Origin: Burkholderiaceae bacterium
Lineage (GTDB): Bacteria; Pseudomonadota; Gammaproteobacteria; Burkholderiales; Burkholderiaceae
Length of the DNA: 54,360 bases
Assembly (NCBI GenBank): GCA_947448415.1
Contig: CANFMT010000017.1
Location: forward strand, 1-54,360
Direction: 5' to 3'
The notes under the pieces are model-generated. The model was given only the letters and a program-made list of their open reading frames with translations, was not told the DNA's origin and made no database searches. Position numbers and translations under genes: made by a program. Positions 1 to 9,542 of the stretch are shown here, in pieces (the first letter of the stretch is position 1; each line of letters opens with the position of its first letter).

Positions 1-116
1 AATTCATTGATGCGGGCTGTTAGCAATGAAACTTGAACTTCAGGGCTACCCGTATCGTTTGCGCTGCGCGCGTTTTCTTTGACGATTTCCGCCGTTTTAA
101 TATCAGCAACTGCCAT
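1..116 (-). CDS. rpsO: 30S ribosomal protein S15, N-terminal part (runs off the window)
   Basis: The reverse complement starts at an ATG and reads [12 protein letters not shown], then a segment containing [13 protein letters not shown], which is the conserved N-terminus of ribosomal protein S15. S15 is a primary 16S rRNA-binding protein of the 30S platform. Only about 38 residues lie in the window; the 3' part is missing because the window ends, not because the gene is broken. The start is supported by a strong AAGGAGT ribosome binding site about 7 nt upstream. The gene points out of the window on the left. In related bacteria pnp usually follows rpsO, but that cannot be seen here. Confidence 0.95.
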   Translation of the reverse strand, partial: MAVADIKTAEIVKENARSANDTGSPEVQVSLLTARINE

Positions 117-208
117 TTTTAATACTCCTTACTTGCGAACACTTGAGCTCTCACCCAATCTGTGTCGTGCGTTATAAACAAAAAAGCTTTATAAATCAAA
201 GCCCTCGA

Positions 209-217
209 ATTGTATCA
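209..217 (-). promoter_or_regulatory. Probable extended -10 promoter of rpsO
   Basis: On the minus strand TGATACAAT is an extended -10 element (TG-N-TACAAT). No good -35 box is visible at 17 nt. It would give a 5' leader of roughly 85 nt before rpsO. S15 is known to control its own mRNA through the leader in several bacteria, so such a leader is plausible; no specific fold was proven here. Confidence 0.45.
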
Positions 218-322
218 GAGGAATCGAGGTATTTTCATATCACCCACTCAACTATTGGTATCCTTAGAGAATGATTTATATCTTCAATAATTTTTTCTAT
301 ATTAATCAATAACTTACAAAAT

Positions 323-916
323 ATGCGCCAATCACTCCGTTCCCTCGTATTTCTATTCATCCTCGGAATTTGCTTCAACAGCTCTGCTTTTGCACAATTT
401 GGATCATTTTTTGGTCCAGACAAAACAATTGCCCAACAACGAGAAGCTGTCTTAACCAAGAACCAAGAAGTTCTACAAAATTTATACAAAGCCCAACCAA
501 AAGCAAAAGAATTAATTGAAAAATCGATCGCCTATGCAACCTTTAGCAATTTCGGTATGAAGATATTGATTGCAGGTGGAGGAACCGGTAGCGGCGTGGT
601 CATCCCTAAAAAGGGAAAGCCGATTTATATGAATATGGCAGAGGTTCAAGCAGGGCTTGGACTAGGAATCAAATCCTTCCAAAATATATTTGTATTTGAA
701 ACTGAGTCAGCATTGAATGATTTCATCAATTCAGGCTGGACTTTTGGAGGGCAAGTGACTGCTGCTGCAAAGTACGAAAAAGATGGCGACGCATATCAAG
801 ATGCATCCATAGTTGCTCCTGGCGTTTTAATGTACCAGCTAACAGATTCTGGCCTTGCCGTAGAAATTACCGGCAAGGGCACTAAGTACTACAAAGACAG
901 CAAGCTCAATCAGTAA
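323..916 (+). CDS. YSC84/SYLF-domain lipid-binding secreted protein
   Basis: A 197-residue protein with an N-terminal hydrophobic segment ending in SAFAQ (residues about 8-25), read as a Sec signal peptide. The rest matches the SYLF/Ysc84 pattern: a Y-A-T-F region, a GGGTGSGVV glycine stretch (about 85-93), and a block of small and hydrophobic residues with AEVQAGLGLGI (about 105-115). SYLF proteins bind phosphoinositides or other lipids in eukaryotes. Bacterial members are periplasmic or surface proteins of unknown function. The start lacks a clear Shine-Dalgarno. It is divergent from rpsO and convergent with leuA, so it is a single-gene unit. Family assignment is fairly firm, the biological role is unknown. 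Confidence 0.75.
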   Translation: MRQSLRSLVFLFILGICFNSSAFAQFGSFFGPDKTIAQQREAVLTKNQEVLQNLYKAQPKAKELIEKSIAYATFSNFGMKILIAGGGTGSGVVIPKKGKPIYMNMAEVQAGLGLGIKSFQNIFVFETESALNDFINSGWTFGGQVTAAAKYEKDGDAYQDASIVAPGVLMYQLTDSGLAVEITGKGTKYYKDSKLNQ

Positions 917-926
917 AAATGAAGGG

Positions 927-950
927 TGACACCCCTTTATTAGGGTGTCA
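927..950. terminator. Hairpin between the SYLF gene and leuA
   Basis: TGACACCC and GGGTGTCA form a perfect 8-bp stem with an 8-nt loop and span the leuA stop codon. On the minus strand it is followed after a few bases by a T-rich stretch, so it probably ends leuA transcription and may also serve the converging gene. Confidence 0.5.
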
Positions 951-2487
951 TCTGGGCATTTAGCTTGGCCTGACTTGGATCATGCAACTTATTTAAGGCT
1001 GATAAGTAGGCTTTTGCAGAGGCAGCAATGATGTCTGGGTCTGTGCCGACACCATTCACAATACGGCCGCCTTTTGCTAATCGCACAGTAACTTCTCCCT
1101 GTGACTGGGTGCCTGAAGTAATGGCATTCACTGAATACAACAACTGTTCTGCCCCACTTTTTGCAATCACTTCAATGGCATTCAAGCTCGCATCAACCGG
1201 GCCATTGCCTTCAGCTTCGGAGCTAATCTCTTTATCACCCATGCGGAAGGTCACGCGTGACTTAGGGCGCTCTCCCGTTTCAGAGTGCTGACTCAAGGAG
1301 ATAAAGTGGTAATGCTCGCCCTCTTCTGCTGCTGCTGAATCAGACATGATGGCAATAATGTCTTCATCAAAAATTTCCGCTTTTTGATCTGCCAATGTTT
1401 TGAAACGAGTGAACGCTTCGTTCAAATCCGCCTCAGCCTCAACAGTAATACCCAATTCCTGCAAACGTTGTTTGAAAGCATTACGGCCAGATAATTTACC
1501 GAGCACAATTTTGTTGGCTGACCAACCCACATCTTCTGCTCGCATGATTTCATAGGTATCACGATTTTTTAAGATGCCATCTTGATGAATGCCAGATGTA
1601 TGGGCAAACGCATTAGCGCCAACTACGGCCTTATTGGGTTGAACAACAAATCCTGTAATTTGAGACACTAATTTTGATGCAGGAACTATTTGAGTAGCAT
1701 CAATTCCGCACACCATATCAAAGTAATCTTTACGGGTTCGCAATGACATCACTATTTCTTCCAAAGCAGTATTACCCGCACGCTCACCCAAACCGTTAAT
1801 GGTGCACTCGATTTGACGAGCACCACCAATTTTCACGCCGGCCAAAGAGTTTGCTACTGCCATGCCTAAGTCATTATGGCAATGAACTGACCAAACTGCC
1901 TTGTCGGAATTGGGTACGCGAGTGCGTAAGGTTTTAATAAACTCACCATATAACTCTGGGGTTGCATAGCCCACTGTATCCGGAATATTGATAGTGCTTG
2001 CACCCTCATTAATAACCGCCTCTACGACTCTGCATAAGAAATCCATTTCAGAGCGATATCCATCTTCGGCAGAGAATTCAATATCCTGGGTTAAATTACG
2101 CGCAAAACGAATAGAACGCTTGGCCTGCTCCAACACTTCTTCTGGAGACATGCGCAACTTAACAGCCATATGCAAAGGGCTTGTAGCCAAGAACGCATGA
2201 ATACGTTTGGCTTTAGCAGCCTTCAATGCATCAGCAGCACGGGTAATATCCTTATCATTTGCGCGAGCCAGTGAACAGACGATGGAGTCTTTAACTGCTG
2301 CAGCTACAGCGGAAATCGCTTGGAAGTCACCTTCAGAACTTGCTGCAAAACCAGCTTCAATCACATCTACCTTTAAGCGTTCAAGCTGACGCGCAATACG
2401 AACCTTTTCGTCTTTGGTCATAGAGGCGCCTGGAGATTGCTCCCCATCACGCAAGGTTGTGTCAAAAATAATTACTTTGTCGCTCAT
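940..2487 (-). CDS. leuA: 2-isopropylmalate synthase
   Basis: LeuA condenses acetyl-CoA with 2-oxoisovalerate, the first committed step of leucine synthesis. The protein (about 515 residues) opens with the substrate/metal motif [12 protein letters not shown]. It has the metal-binding [14 protein letters not shown] near residue 205, and [11 protein letters not shown] near 295. The C-terminal third (about 390-500) fits the LeuA allosteric dimer domain that binds leucine. The length is that of the long bacterial form. I chose the ATG at 2487 rather than the adjacent in-frame GTG because GGAG then sits 7 nt away. It is the last gene of the leftward ilv-psd-pssA block, but a promoter, a leader peptide and a terminator hairpin lie in front of it. 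It is therefore separately controlled by attenuation. Confidence 0.97.
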   Translation of the reverse strand: MSDKVIIFDTTLRDGEQSPGASMTKDEKVRIARQLERLKVDVIEAGFAASSEGDFQAISAVAAAVKDSIVCSLARANDKDITRAADALKAAKAKRIHAFLATSPLHMAVKLRMSPEEVLEQAKRSIRFARNLTQDIEFSAEDGYRSEMDFLCRVVEAVINEGASTINIPDTVGYATPELYGEFIKTLRTRVPNSDKAVWSVHCHNDLGMAVANSLAGVKIGGARQIECTINGLGERAGNTALEEIVMSLRTRKDYFDMVCGIDATQIVPASKLVSQITGFVVQPNKAVVGANAFAHTSGIHQDGILKNRDTYEIMRAEDVGWSANKIVLGKLSGRNAFKQRLQELGITVEAEADLNEAFTRFKTLADQKAEIFDEDIIAIMSDSAAAEEGEHYHFISLSQHSETGERPKSRVTFRMGDKEISSEAEGNGPVDASLNAIEVIAKSGAEQLLYSVNAITSGTQSQGEVTVRLAKGGRIVNGVGTDPDIIAASAKAYLSALNKLHDPSQAKLNAQMTP

Positions 2488-2548
2488 CACTACTCTCCGG
2501 TTTTAATACTCATTTAGCTACAGCTTAATTCAATCTATAAAACAAAAA

Positions 2549-2567
2549 CCCCAGCAATTTGCTGGGG
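2549..2567 (-). terminator. Attenuator terminator in the leuA leader
   Basis: On the minus strand CCCCAGC and GCTGGGG form a 7-bp GC-rich stem closing a 5-nt loop, followed directly by TTTTTG. It lies about 60 nt before leuA and about 43 nt after the stop codon of a leucine-rich leader peptide. The 5' arm, with the G before it, can instead pair with bases 2631-2623 in the leader-peptide coding region (see findings). Confidence 0.85.
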
Positions 2568-2609
2568 CTGGTATGTGGTGGTTAATGAATTCTTTACTGT
2601 CTCATCAAC

Positions 2610-2696
2610 TCAGGCCTTACCCGCCCCAAGCATTAGGCTTAGTGCTAGAAGCAGTTTCCCGCTAGGAAGGCTGGTTAAAGAGAAATTCATCAACAT
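2610..2696 (-). CDS. leuL: leuA leader peptide (leucine attenuator peptide)
   Basis: A 28-codon frame beginning MLMNFSLTSL and ending GAGKA-stop. The stretch KLLLALSLML has six leucines in ten residues; nine of 28 residues are leucine, three encoded by CTA, which is usually a rare codon. Ribosome stalling here when charged tRNA-Leu is scarce is the classical control of leuA in proteobacteria. The peptide itself has no other known function. There is no Shine-Dalgarno; the first ATG lies exactly 6 nt after a TATATT hexamer, so the transcript may be leaderless. An alternative start is the ATG at 2690. It lies between pssA and leuA and shares no coding overlap with either. Confidence 0.8.
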   Translation of the reverse strand: MLMNFSLTSLPSGKLLLALSLMLGAGKA

Positions 2697-2702
2697 GGAA
2701 TT

Positions 2703-2708
2703 AATATA
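2703..2708 (-). promoter_or_regulatory. -10 element of the leuL-leuA promoter
   Basis: TATATT on the minus strand, six nucleotides before the leader-peptide ATG. The -35 region is weak (TAGCTA at 17-nt spacing) and overlaps the last codons of pssA. The predicted transcription start coincides with the A of the ATG. Confidence 0.55.
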
Positions 2709-2724
2709 CCCGAAAATTTGAGTT

Positions 2725-3588
2725 TTAGCTAAAACGTTTGCCTCTAAGGTGCTCCCAAGTCCAAATAACATAGCCAGAGATGGAATACACAACAAATAAT
2801 CCAAAGAGCGTTAAGGGCGGATTAGAGGAAATCAGAACAAATGTGAGGATCATTAGCACCATCACGCCAAATGGCACTCGGTAGCGAACGTCCAAGGCTT
2901 TACCGCTGTAAAAACGAGCATTAGAAACCATGGTTAAGCCGGCATAGACAGCAATAAAAAAGGTGATCCATGGAATTGCGGTATCGCGAACCGGAATCTT
3001 ATTGTCATCAGCCAACCAAATAAAACCAGCCATTAAAGAGCCTGCAGCTGGGCTTGGTAAGCCTTGAAAAAACTTCTTATCAACTATGCCCGTATTGACA
3101 TTAAAACGTGCCAAACGTAACGCAGCGCCGGCACAGTAGGTAAAGGCTGCGAGCCATCCCCACTTACCTAAATCCTTCAGGGCCCATTCGTAAGCGACTA
3201 AAGCTGGCGCGACTCCAAAAGAGACCATATCAGCCAAAGAATCATACTGTTCGCCAAAAGCACTTTGCGTATTAGTCATGCGTGCCACGCGACCATCCAT
3301 GCCATCGAGAACTAAGGAGGCAAAGATAGCAATTGCAGCAATCTCAAATTGATGATTCATCGCATTAACAATAGCGAAGAAACCACAGAATAGTGCAGCC
3401 GTTGTGAAAGCATTAGGCAAGAGATAAATTCCCTTGCTACGTAAACGCGGTTTTTGTGGATGAAGCTCTTCTACTTCGTAATCGACTCCATCACCCAACT
3501 GCTCTACCCAGTCATCATGAGTATGATCAACACGATGACGTGCAAGACGGCTTCGATCTATACGGCCACGACGGCGAAATGTAGTCAA
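2725..3588 (-). CDS. pssA: CDP-diacylglycerol--serine O-phosphatidyltransferase
   Basis: Makes phosphatidylserine from CDP-diacylglycerol and serine at the inner membrane. The CDP-alcohol phosphotransferase signature is present near residues 95-125: LDGMDGRVAR, then an FGEQYDSLADM segment carrying the last two aspartates. Hydrophobic segments from about residue 60 onward give a multi-pass membrane protein. The 50-residue N-terminus is basic and then acidic, and cytosolic. The start is a TTG with AGGA 8 nt upstream. It follows psd by 28 nt, so serine transfer and decarboxylation to phosphatidylethanolamine are co-transcribed. The end of the gene carries the leuA promoter. Confidence 0.93.
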   Translation of the reverse strand: MTTFRRRGRIDRSRLARHRVDHTHDDWVEQLGDGVDYEVEELHPQKPRLRSKGIYLLPNAFTTAALFCGFFAIVNAMNHQFEIAAIAIFASLVLDGMDGRVARMTNTQSAFGEQYDSLADMVSFGVAPALVAYEWALKDLGKWGWLAAFTYCAGAALRLARFNVNTGIVDKKFFQGLPSPAAGSLMAGFIWLADDNKIPVRDTAIPWITFFIAVYAGLTMVSNARFYSGKALDVRYRVPFGVMVLMILTFVLISSNPPLTLFGLFVVYSISGYVIWTWEHLRGKRFS

Positions 3589-3616
3589 AAAATATCCTAG
3601 TGAATAACGTTTTGTA

Positions 3617-4264
3617 TCAATCTAAGCCAGGCAAACGGGCCAAGGCCGTATTTGTTGCAAATACTTTATCACCAACGCTAACCAAAGGCTCAGCTGTTAA
3701 TGGTAAATAGACGTCAACTCGTGAACCAAATCGAATAAATCCATAACGTTCTCCCGCTTTGAGACGATCCCCAACGTGGATATAACAAAGAATGCGGCGG
3801 GCAATGAGGCCTGCAACCTGAACCAAGGTAACGATTTGGCCATTGGCATCTATGACAACGGCATTGCGCTCGTTCTCTGTAGATGCTTTATCCAAATCTG
3901 CATTGACAAACTTACCCGGGAAATACTGAATCTCTTTAACCAAGCCATTCACTGCGCTGCGGTTTGAGTGCACATTAAATACGTTCATGAAAACGCTGAT
4001 TTTAAGAGCCTCACGTCCTGCATATGGATCGTTCGCCTTTTCAACAACAACAATCCGTCCATCGGCTGGAGATAACACTAGATCGCGACCTAAAGCAGGA
4101 ATGCGCTGTGGATCACGGAAAAACTGCAAAACAAAGATAAAGATAATCCAGAGAGGCCATGACCATGCAATACCGCCAAGATAGTGGACAAGTAAAGTCA
4201 CCGCCCCCACTAAAGCTAAATACGGCCAACCTTCTTTCGCAATAATGGGGTGCGGATACATCAT
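3617..4264 (-). CDS. psd: Phosphatidylserine decarboxylase proenzyme
   Basis: Converts phosphatidylserine to phosphatidylethanolamine. At 215 residues it belongs to the short PSD class. The self-cleavage site is FGS (Gly180-Ser181), where the serine becomes the pyruvoyl cofactor. Conserved LSPADGRIV (about 64-72) and [14 protein letters not shown] (about 94-107) are present. Two hydrophobic segments near residues 16-48 anchor it in the membrane. It starts with tandem ATG codons, and either could be used. It lies between ilvC (54 nt upstream) and pssA, the usual betaproteobacterial arrangement. Confidence 0.95.
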   Translation of the reverse strand: MMYPHPIIAKEGWPYLALVGAVTLLVHYLGGIAWSWPLWIIFIFVLQFFRDPQRIPALGRDLVLSPADGRIVVVEKANDPYAGREALKISVFMNVFNVHSNRSAVNGLVKEIQYFPGKFVNADLDKASTENERNAVVIDANGQIVTLVQVAGLIARRILCYIHVGDRLKAGERYGFIRFGSRVDVYLPLTAEPLVSVGDKVFATNTALARLPGLD

Positions 4265-4318
4265 CTTTGTTCTGAGCCTTTTAATTAACTTCTATTTGCT
4301 TGATGCTGAGTACTTAGC

Positions 4319-5377
<1,059 letters not shown>

Positions 5378-5385
5378 TTAAAAAA

Positions 5386-5877
5386 TTAAACCTTTAGGAT
5401 TCGTTCACCACGGCCAATTCCAGACCCGCCCGAGCGGACAGTTTCTAGAATTGATGCGCGATCAATCGAATCAATAAAGGCATCCAATTTGGCACCATCA
5501 CCAGTTAATTCAATGGTGTAACTCTTATCAGTCACATCAATGATGCGACCGCGGAAGATATCGGTAGTACGTTTGAGTTCTTCGCGCTCTTTACCTACAG
5601 CCCGAACCTTAATCATCATAAGTTCACGCTCAATATGCGGGCCCTCACTTAAATCAAATACCTTAACCACCTCAACCAAACGGTTTAAATGCTTAGTAAT
5701 TTGCTCAATAACGTCATCGGAACCAAAAGTCACGATGGTCATTCGAGATAAGGATGGATCTTCAGTCGGCGCTACGCTCAAAGTGTCAATGTTGTAACCA
5801 CGCGCAGAAAATAAACCTACTACACGCGATAAGGCACCCGGCTCGTTCTCAATGAGTACAGAAATAATGTGTCGCAT
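5386..5877 (-). CDS. ilvN: Acetolactate synthase regulatory (small) subunit
   Basis: A 163-residue IlvH/IlvN-type subunit that activates the catalytic subunit and confers valine feedback inhibition. The N-terminal ACT domain shows SVLIENEPGALSRVVGLFSARGYNI (in parts, residues 5-30), and the C-terminal ACT-like domain follows from about residue 80. The length fits the E. coli IlvH type, not the short IlvN type. Its ATG overlaps the ilvB stop codon by one base (TAATG), so translation is probably coupled to give a balanced ratio of subunits. Confidence 0.95.
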   Translation of the reverse strand: MRHIISVLIENEPGALSRVVGLFSARGYNIDTLSVAPTEDPSLSRMTIVTFGSDDVIEQITKHLNRLVEVVKVFDLSEGPHIERELMMIKVRAVGKEREELKRTTDIFRGRIIDVTDKSYTIELTGDGAKLDAFIDSIDRASILETVRSGGSGIGRGERILKV

Positions 5878-7664
5878 TAGAGATCCTCGCTACCCAAAAG
5901 CATTTCAGTAATACCCTTGCCTGCTTGAACCATAGGCCAAACGTTTTCTTCTGGGTCTGTCTGAAAATCCATAAACACAGTGCGATCTTTTAGGCGAATT
6001 GCTTCTTTGAGCGCGCCTTCAACATCGGATTTCTTCTCAATACGCATGCCTACGTGACCATAAGCCTCTGCCAATTTCACAAAGTCAGGCAAAGAATCCA
6101 TGTATGAGCTCGAATAACGCTTGTTATAAGTGAGCTCTTGCCACTGACGAACCATTCCTAGGTAACGATTATTCAGAGAAACAATTTTTACAGGGGTATC
6201 GTATTGCTTACAGGTAGACAACTCTTGAATACACATCTGAATTGAGCCTTCACCAGTGATAGTGAAAACATCTTTTTCAGGGAATGCCTTCTTAATACCC
6301 ATGGCGTATGGCAAACCAACGCCCATGGTGCCAAGACCACCAGAGTTGATCCAACGACGTGGCTTATCAAACTTATAGAACTGTGCTGCCCACATCTGAT
6401 GCTGACCTACGTCAGAGCAAATAAAGGCATCACCACCTGTAAGCTCCCACAGTTTTTGGACGACATACTGTGGCTTCACAATTTGAGAGGCTTCGTCGTA
6501 CTTCAAGCAATCTTTTTTACGCCACTCATTAATTTGATCCCACCAAGCGGCAACCTTGTCGCCGTTCTTACGTGGGCCAGCCGCCTTCAATTGCGCAGTC
6601 ATCTCAACCAATACTTCTTTAAGATTGCCAACGATAGGAACATCCACCTTCACGCGCTTAGAAATAACGGAAGGATCAATATCAATATGGATAATTTTGC
6701 GAGGATGGCTAGCAAAGTGCTGAGTATTGCCAATCACGCGATCATCAAAACGTGCACCAATCGCAATCAACACATCACTGTGTTGCATTGCCATATTAGC
6801 TTCATAAGTTCCGTGCATGCCAAGCATACCCAAGAACTGAGGGCTTGTACCCGGGAATCCGCCCAAGCCCATCAAGGTATTGGTTACTGGATAGCCAAGC
6901 AAGTCAGCAAACTCTTTTAATTCAGGAGCAGCATCAGAAAGGATCACGCCTCCACCGGTATAGATGTATGGACGCTCCGCCTCTTGCAAAAGCGCTACGG
7001 CTTTGCGAATCTGCCCACTATGACCCTTGACAACTGGGTTGTATGAACGCATTTCCAAAGTTTCTGGATAAACAAATGGTCCTTTGGCGGCAGATACGTC
7101 TTTAGGAATATCTATCAAAACTGGACCGGGACGACCGGTTTGCGCAATATGGAAAGCCTTCTTCAACACCATAGGCAAATCTTTAACGTCTTTTACCAAA
7201 AAGTTGTGCTTTACAACTGGGCGCGTAATACCCACGGTATCGGCCTCTTGGAAAGCATCTTCTCCAATAGCGTATGTCGGCACGTTACCGCTAATAACTA
7301 CCATTGGAATAGAATCGGTATAAGCCGTGGCAATGCCAGTCACTGCATTGGTTACGCCAGGACCCGAGGTTACTAACGCTACGCCAACCTTACCGGTTGC
7401 GCGAGCATAACCATCGGCAGCATGAACGGCCGCTTGCTCATGGCGAACAAGGATATGTTCAAACTTATCCTGCTTAAAAATTTCATCGTAAATGAAGAGA
7501 ACTGAACCGCCTGGGTAACCCCAAACAAATTCAACACCTTCTTTGTGCAATGCCTGCACGAGCATTTCCGCACCAATCATTTCTGGAGGTGCTGCTTCAT
7601 TATTTGTAGTTGCTGTATCTTTATTAGCTTTAGTAGCTAAAAATTCGGCGCTGCTTGTATTCAT
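5877..7664 (-). CDS. ilvB: Acetolactate synthase catalytic (large) subunit
   Basis: Thiamine-diphosphate enzyme that joins pyruvate with pyruvate or 2-oxobutyrate, the entry to branched-chain amino acid synthesis. At 595 residues it has the usual length. After a poorly conserved first 28 residues come GYPGGSVLFIYD and RHEQAAVHAADGYAR, whose glutamate activates the cofactor. The TPP/Mg motif TGEGSIQMCIQELST lies near residue 475. An FAD-binding central domain is expected from the family. It is first in ilvBNC, with its own upstream promoter region, and divergent from the sigma factor gene. Confidence 0.97.
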   Translation of the reverse strand: MNTSSAEFLATKANKDTATTNNEAAPPEMIGAEMLVQALHKEGVEFVWGYPGGSVLFIYDEIFKQDKFEHILVRHEQAAVHAADGYARATGKVGVALVTSGPGVTNAVTGIATAYTDSIPMVVISGNVPTYAIGEDAFQEADTVGITRPVVKHNFLVKDVKDLPMVLKKAFHIAQTGRPGPVLIDIPKDVSAAKGPFVYPETLEMRSYNPVVKGHSGQIRKAVALLQEAERPYIYTGGGVILSDAAPELKEFADLLGYPVTNTLMGLGGFPGTSPQFLGMLGMHGTYEANMAMQHSDVLIAIGARFDDRVIGNTQHFASHPRKIIHIDIDPSVISKRVKVDVPIVGNLKEVLVEMTAQLKAAGPRKNGDKVAAWWDQINEWRKKDCLKYDEASQIVKPQYVVQKLWELTGGDAFICSDVGQHQMWAAQFYKFDKPRRWINSGGLGTMGVGLPYAMGIKKAFPEKDVFTITGEGSIQMCIQELSTCKQYDTPVKIVSLNNRYLGMVRQWQELTYNKRYSSSYMDSLPDFVKLAEAYGHVGMRIEKKSDVEGALKEAIRLKDRTVFMDFQTDPEENVWPMVQAGKGITEMLLGSEDL

Positions 7665-7798
7665 CTTCTTTCGTCCTTTGCAATTTTCGGCAAAAAATTG
7701 TTTGGTCTGTTCTATCTCCTGCTTATGGCCTGAGTTCGAACGGCGCTGCTACCGGAAAAAACCACTTCTTGAATGAGATTCTAGGTAGTAAGCCCTAT

Positions 7799-7828
7799 AT
7801 TCTATAGCAATCACCTAAAATGGGCCAA
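7799..7828 (-). promoter_or_regulatory. Candidate ilvBNC promoter
   Basis: Minus-strand TTGGCC (7828-7823) and TAGAAT (7804-7799) are separated by 18 nt; TATAGA two bases earlier gives a 16-nt spacer. This implies a leader of about 130 nt before ilvB. I found no leader peptide rich in branched-chain residues in that leader. Confidence 0.45.
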
Positions 7829-7857
7829 TACTTACCGATTCAGGTCTAATCCATTGC

Positions 7858-8427
7858 ATGGCATCAGCCCAAGAACTATCTGACTTTTTGAGTAGTGTCG
7901 AGCAGCGTGCTTTTAAGCAGGCTGTCTATGCCGTGCGTGACGATGACGCTGCGTTAGATATTGTTCAGGATGCCATGATCAAGTTAGCTGAGAAGTATGG
8001 CGATAGACCTGCGGCAGAACTCCCTCTCGTCTTCACCAGAATTCTCCAAAACCGCATCCATGACTGGTTTAGGCGGCAAAAAGTTAGAAATACCTGGGTC
8101 ACCCTGTTTTCTAACATGGGAAAAAGAACAGATGAAAACGATGATTTTGACCCCCTAGAGTCACTTTCGGCTCCAGATGACAGTGAAATTCATCAGGATG
8201 GCTCCCAAAAACTAGAGCAAAGTCAGCTTTTGCAGGCTTTGGAGTCAGAAATATCTAAATTACCTGTACGTCAACGAGAAGCCTTCCTGATGCGTTATTG
8301 GGATGAGCTAAGCATTACAGAGACCGCTAAAGCCATGAGTTGTAGTGAAGGAAGTGTTAAAACTCATTGTTCTAGAGCCACTCAAACCCTAGCTAAAGCA
8401 TTGAAATTAAAAGGAATTACGCTGTGA
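7858..8427 (+). CDS. Sigma-70 family (ECF-like) RNA polymerase sigma factor
   Basis: A 189-residue protein with region 2 at about residues 15-80 (the DIVQDAMIKL and FTRILQNRIHDWFRR segments). Region 4 lies at about 125-185, with LPVRQREAFLMRYWDELSIT and a helix-turn-helix ending in EGSVKTHCSRA. Regions 1 and 3 are absent, as in ECF sigma factors. An acidic linker of about 40 residues separates the domains. No Shine-Dalgarno precedes the ATG; a TCTAAT hexamer ends 7 nt before it. The next gene overlaps its stop by 4 nt (GTGA) and encodes a one-pass membrane protein, which suggests a regulatory pair. The stimulus is not evident. Confidence 0.9.
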   Translation: MASAQELSDFLSSVEQRAFKQAVYAVRDDDAALDIVQDAMIKLAEKYGDRPAAELPLVFTRILQNRIHDWFRRQKVRNTWVTLFSNMGKRTDENDDFDPLESLSAPDDSEIHQDGSQKLEQSQLLQALESEISKLPVRQREAFLMRYWDELSITETAKAMSCSEGSVKTHCSRATQTLAKALKLKGITL

Positions 8428-8885
8428 AAAACTTTGATGAGCAACTAACTGATGCCCAGGCCGATCATTTTGGCCGGACAAGTGCCGCCCTGCTTCGTCA
8501 AGGAGCAGAAAATTTGCCAGGCAGTATTAAAGATAAATTGCATACTGCTCGCATGAAGGCACTGTCTGTCAGAAAACCAGAAAAAGTGGCTATCAGCAAG
8601 CCTGTATTTGCCGGCTCTAGCGCAACATGGTCTTCTGGATCGAATGGCCTTTGGGATACAGTTGGATGGGTTGCGCCATTAGTTGTTTTAGTTTTTGGCT
8701 TAATCGGTATTGCTCAATGGCAAGACGATTCTCGGATCAATGACATTGCTGAAGTAGATGCAGCGCTGCTATCAGATGATGTCCCGCCAGATGCCTATGC
8801 TGATAGTGGATTTATGGCCTTTCTTAAAAATGGTCCACTATCTGACTCTAATAACGGTGAAGCAGATTCCACGCTAGGCAAGTAA
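8424..8885 (+). CDS. DUF3619 single-pass membrane protein, possible anti-sigma factor
   Basis: A 153-residue protein with a cytosolic N-terminal part of about 75 residues, one membrane helix (WVAPLVVLVFGLIGIAQW, about 78-95), and an acidic C-terminal part with DDVPPDAYADSGFMAFLKNG. It matches the DUF3619 pattern of betaproteobacteria. The GTG start overlaps the sigma factor stop, so the two are translationally coupled. Topology and position are those of many anti-sigma factors, but no zinc-binding HxxxCxxC motif is present. The anti-sigma role is therefore an inference from context. Confidence 0.75.
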   Translation: MKNFDEQLTDAQADHFGRTSAALLRQGAENLPGSIKDKLHTARMKALSVRKPEKVAISKPVFAGSSATWSSGSNGLWDTVGWVAPLVVLVFGLIGIAQWQDDSRINDIAEVDAALLSDDVPPDAYADSGFMAFLKNGPLSDSNNGEADSTLGK

Positions 8886-8896
8886 ATACAAGCTAA

Positions 8897-9517
8897 ATGC
8901 CTTTTTCAATTCGTTCGTTAAAAATTAGTGTCTGTGCATTGATTGCATTGGCATGTGTTGGCCTAAATATTTCAGCAGCATCAGCTCAAACTGCCACTGC
9001 CGCTGCACATGGCAAAGCCTCTGGTATTCCAGAAAAGAAACCTGATGGAACGTGGGAAGGCTTAAAGCCAGCTCAACAAATCATTCTTGCACCGCTTGAA
9101 AGTGATTGGGACTACATGCTCCCAGATAGTCGCAAGAAATGGATACAGGTTGCTAATATTTACCCAAAGATGAGCGCTCAAGATCAAGAGCGACTTCAGT
9201 CGCGTATGGCTAGCTGGTCCAATCTCTCGCAAAAAGAGCGTCGCATAGCCCGAGAAAATTATTTAAGTAGTCTTAATTTTCCCGCAGAGAAAAAAGCAGA
9301 GGCTTGGACCGCATATCAAAAGTTAAGCGATGAGCAGAAAAAGAAATTGGCTGAATCAGAGGCCAAGAAAAAGCCATCTGCGACAAGCGCACCAACTCTA
9401 CAGCGCCACCCAATCTCAGCCAAGGCTACCTTACCTGCGGCAGCCCCAGCTCCCGCAGTGCCAACGCCCGTCGAAAATTCAAGCCCTAACTCTGATTCTG
9501 GCCCAACAAATAATTAA
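8897..9517 (+). CDS. DUF3106 secreted protein
   Basis: A 206-residue protein with a signal peptide ending near ISAASAQ (residue about 31). It then has the DUF3106 core: WEGLKPAQQIILAPLESDW, followed by a lysine- and glutamate-rich helical region of short repeats (KWIQVANIYPKMSAQDQERL, QSRMASWSNLSQKERRIARE). The last 55 residues are rich in Pro, Ala and Ser, a flexible tail. The periplasmic function is unknown; sequence periodicity resembles Spy/CpxP-like helical periplasmic proteins only in general character. It lies 11 nt after the DUF3619 gene, in the same transcription unit as the sigma factor. Confidence 0.75.
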   Translation: MPFSIRSLKISVCALIALACVGLNISAASAQTATAAAHGKASGIPEKKPDGTWEGLKPAQQIILAPLESDWDYMLPDSRKKWIQVANIYPKMSAQDQERLQSRMASWSNLSQKERRIARENYLSSLNFPAEKKAEAWTAYQKLSDEQKKKLAESEAKKKPSATSAPTLQRHPISAKATLPAAAPAPAVPTPVENSSPNSDSGPTNN

Positions 9518-9542
9518 TTTTTTTATAAATATAAGTCGATTC

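Noticed and set aside
2610..2804. Longer 64-residue version of the leuA leader frame
   Set aside because: The upstream half overlaps pssA in another frame and precedes the leuL promoter; only the last 28 codons form the leader peptide.
6399..6920. 173-residue plus-strand frame inside ilvB
   Set aside because: It is antisense to a strongly conserved gene and matches no family; a shadow frame.
7665..7857. Leader peptide for ilvB attenuation
   Set aside because: No short frame rich in Ile, Val or Leu was found between the promoter and ilvB, and no terminator hairpin with a T run.
9330..9542. N-terminal extension of the RDD protein
   Set aside because: It overlaps the DUF3106 gene in another frame and has low-complexity Gln/Arg/Pro composition; the RDD domain starts after 9543.
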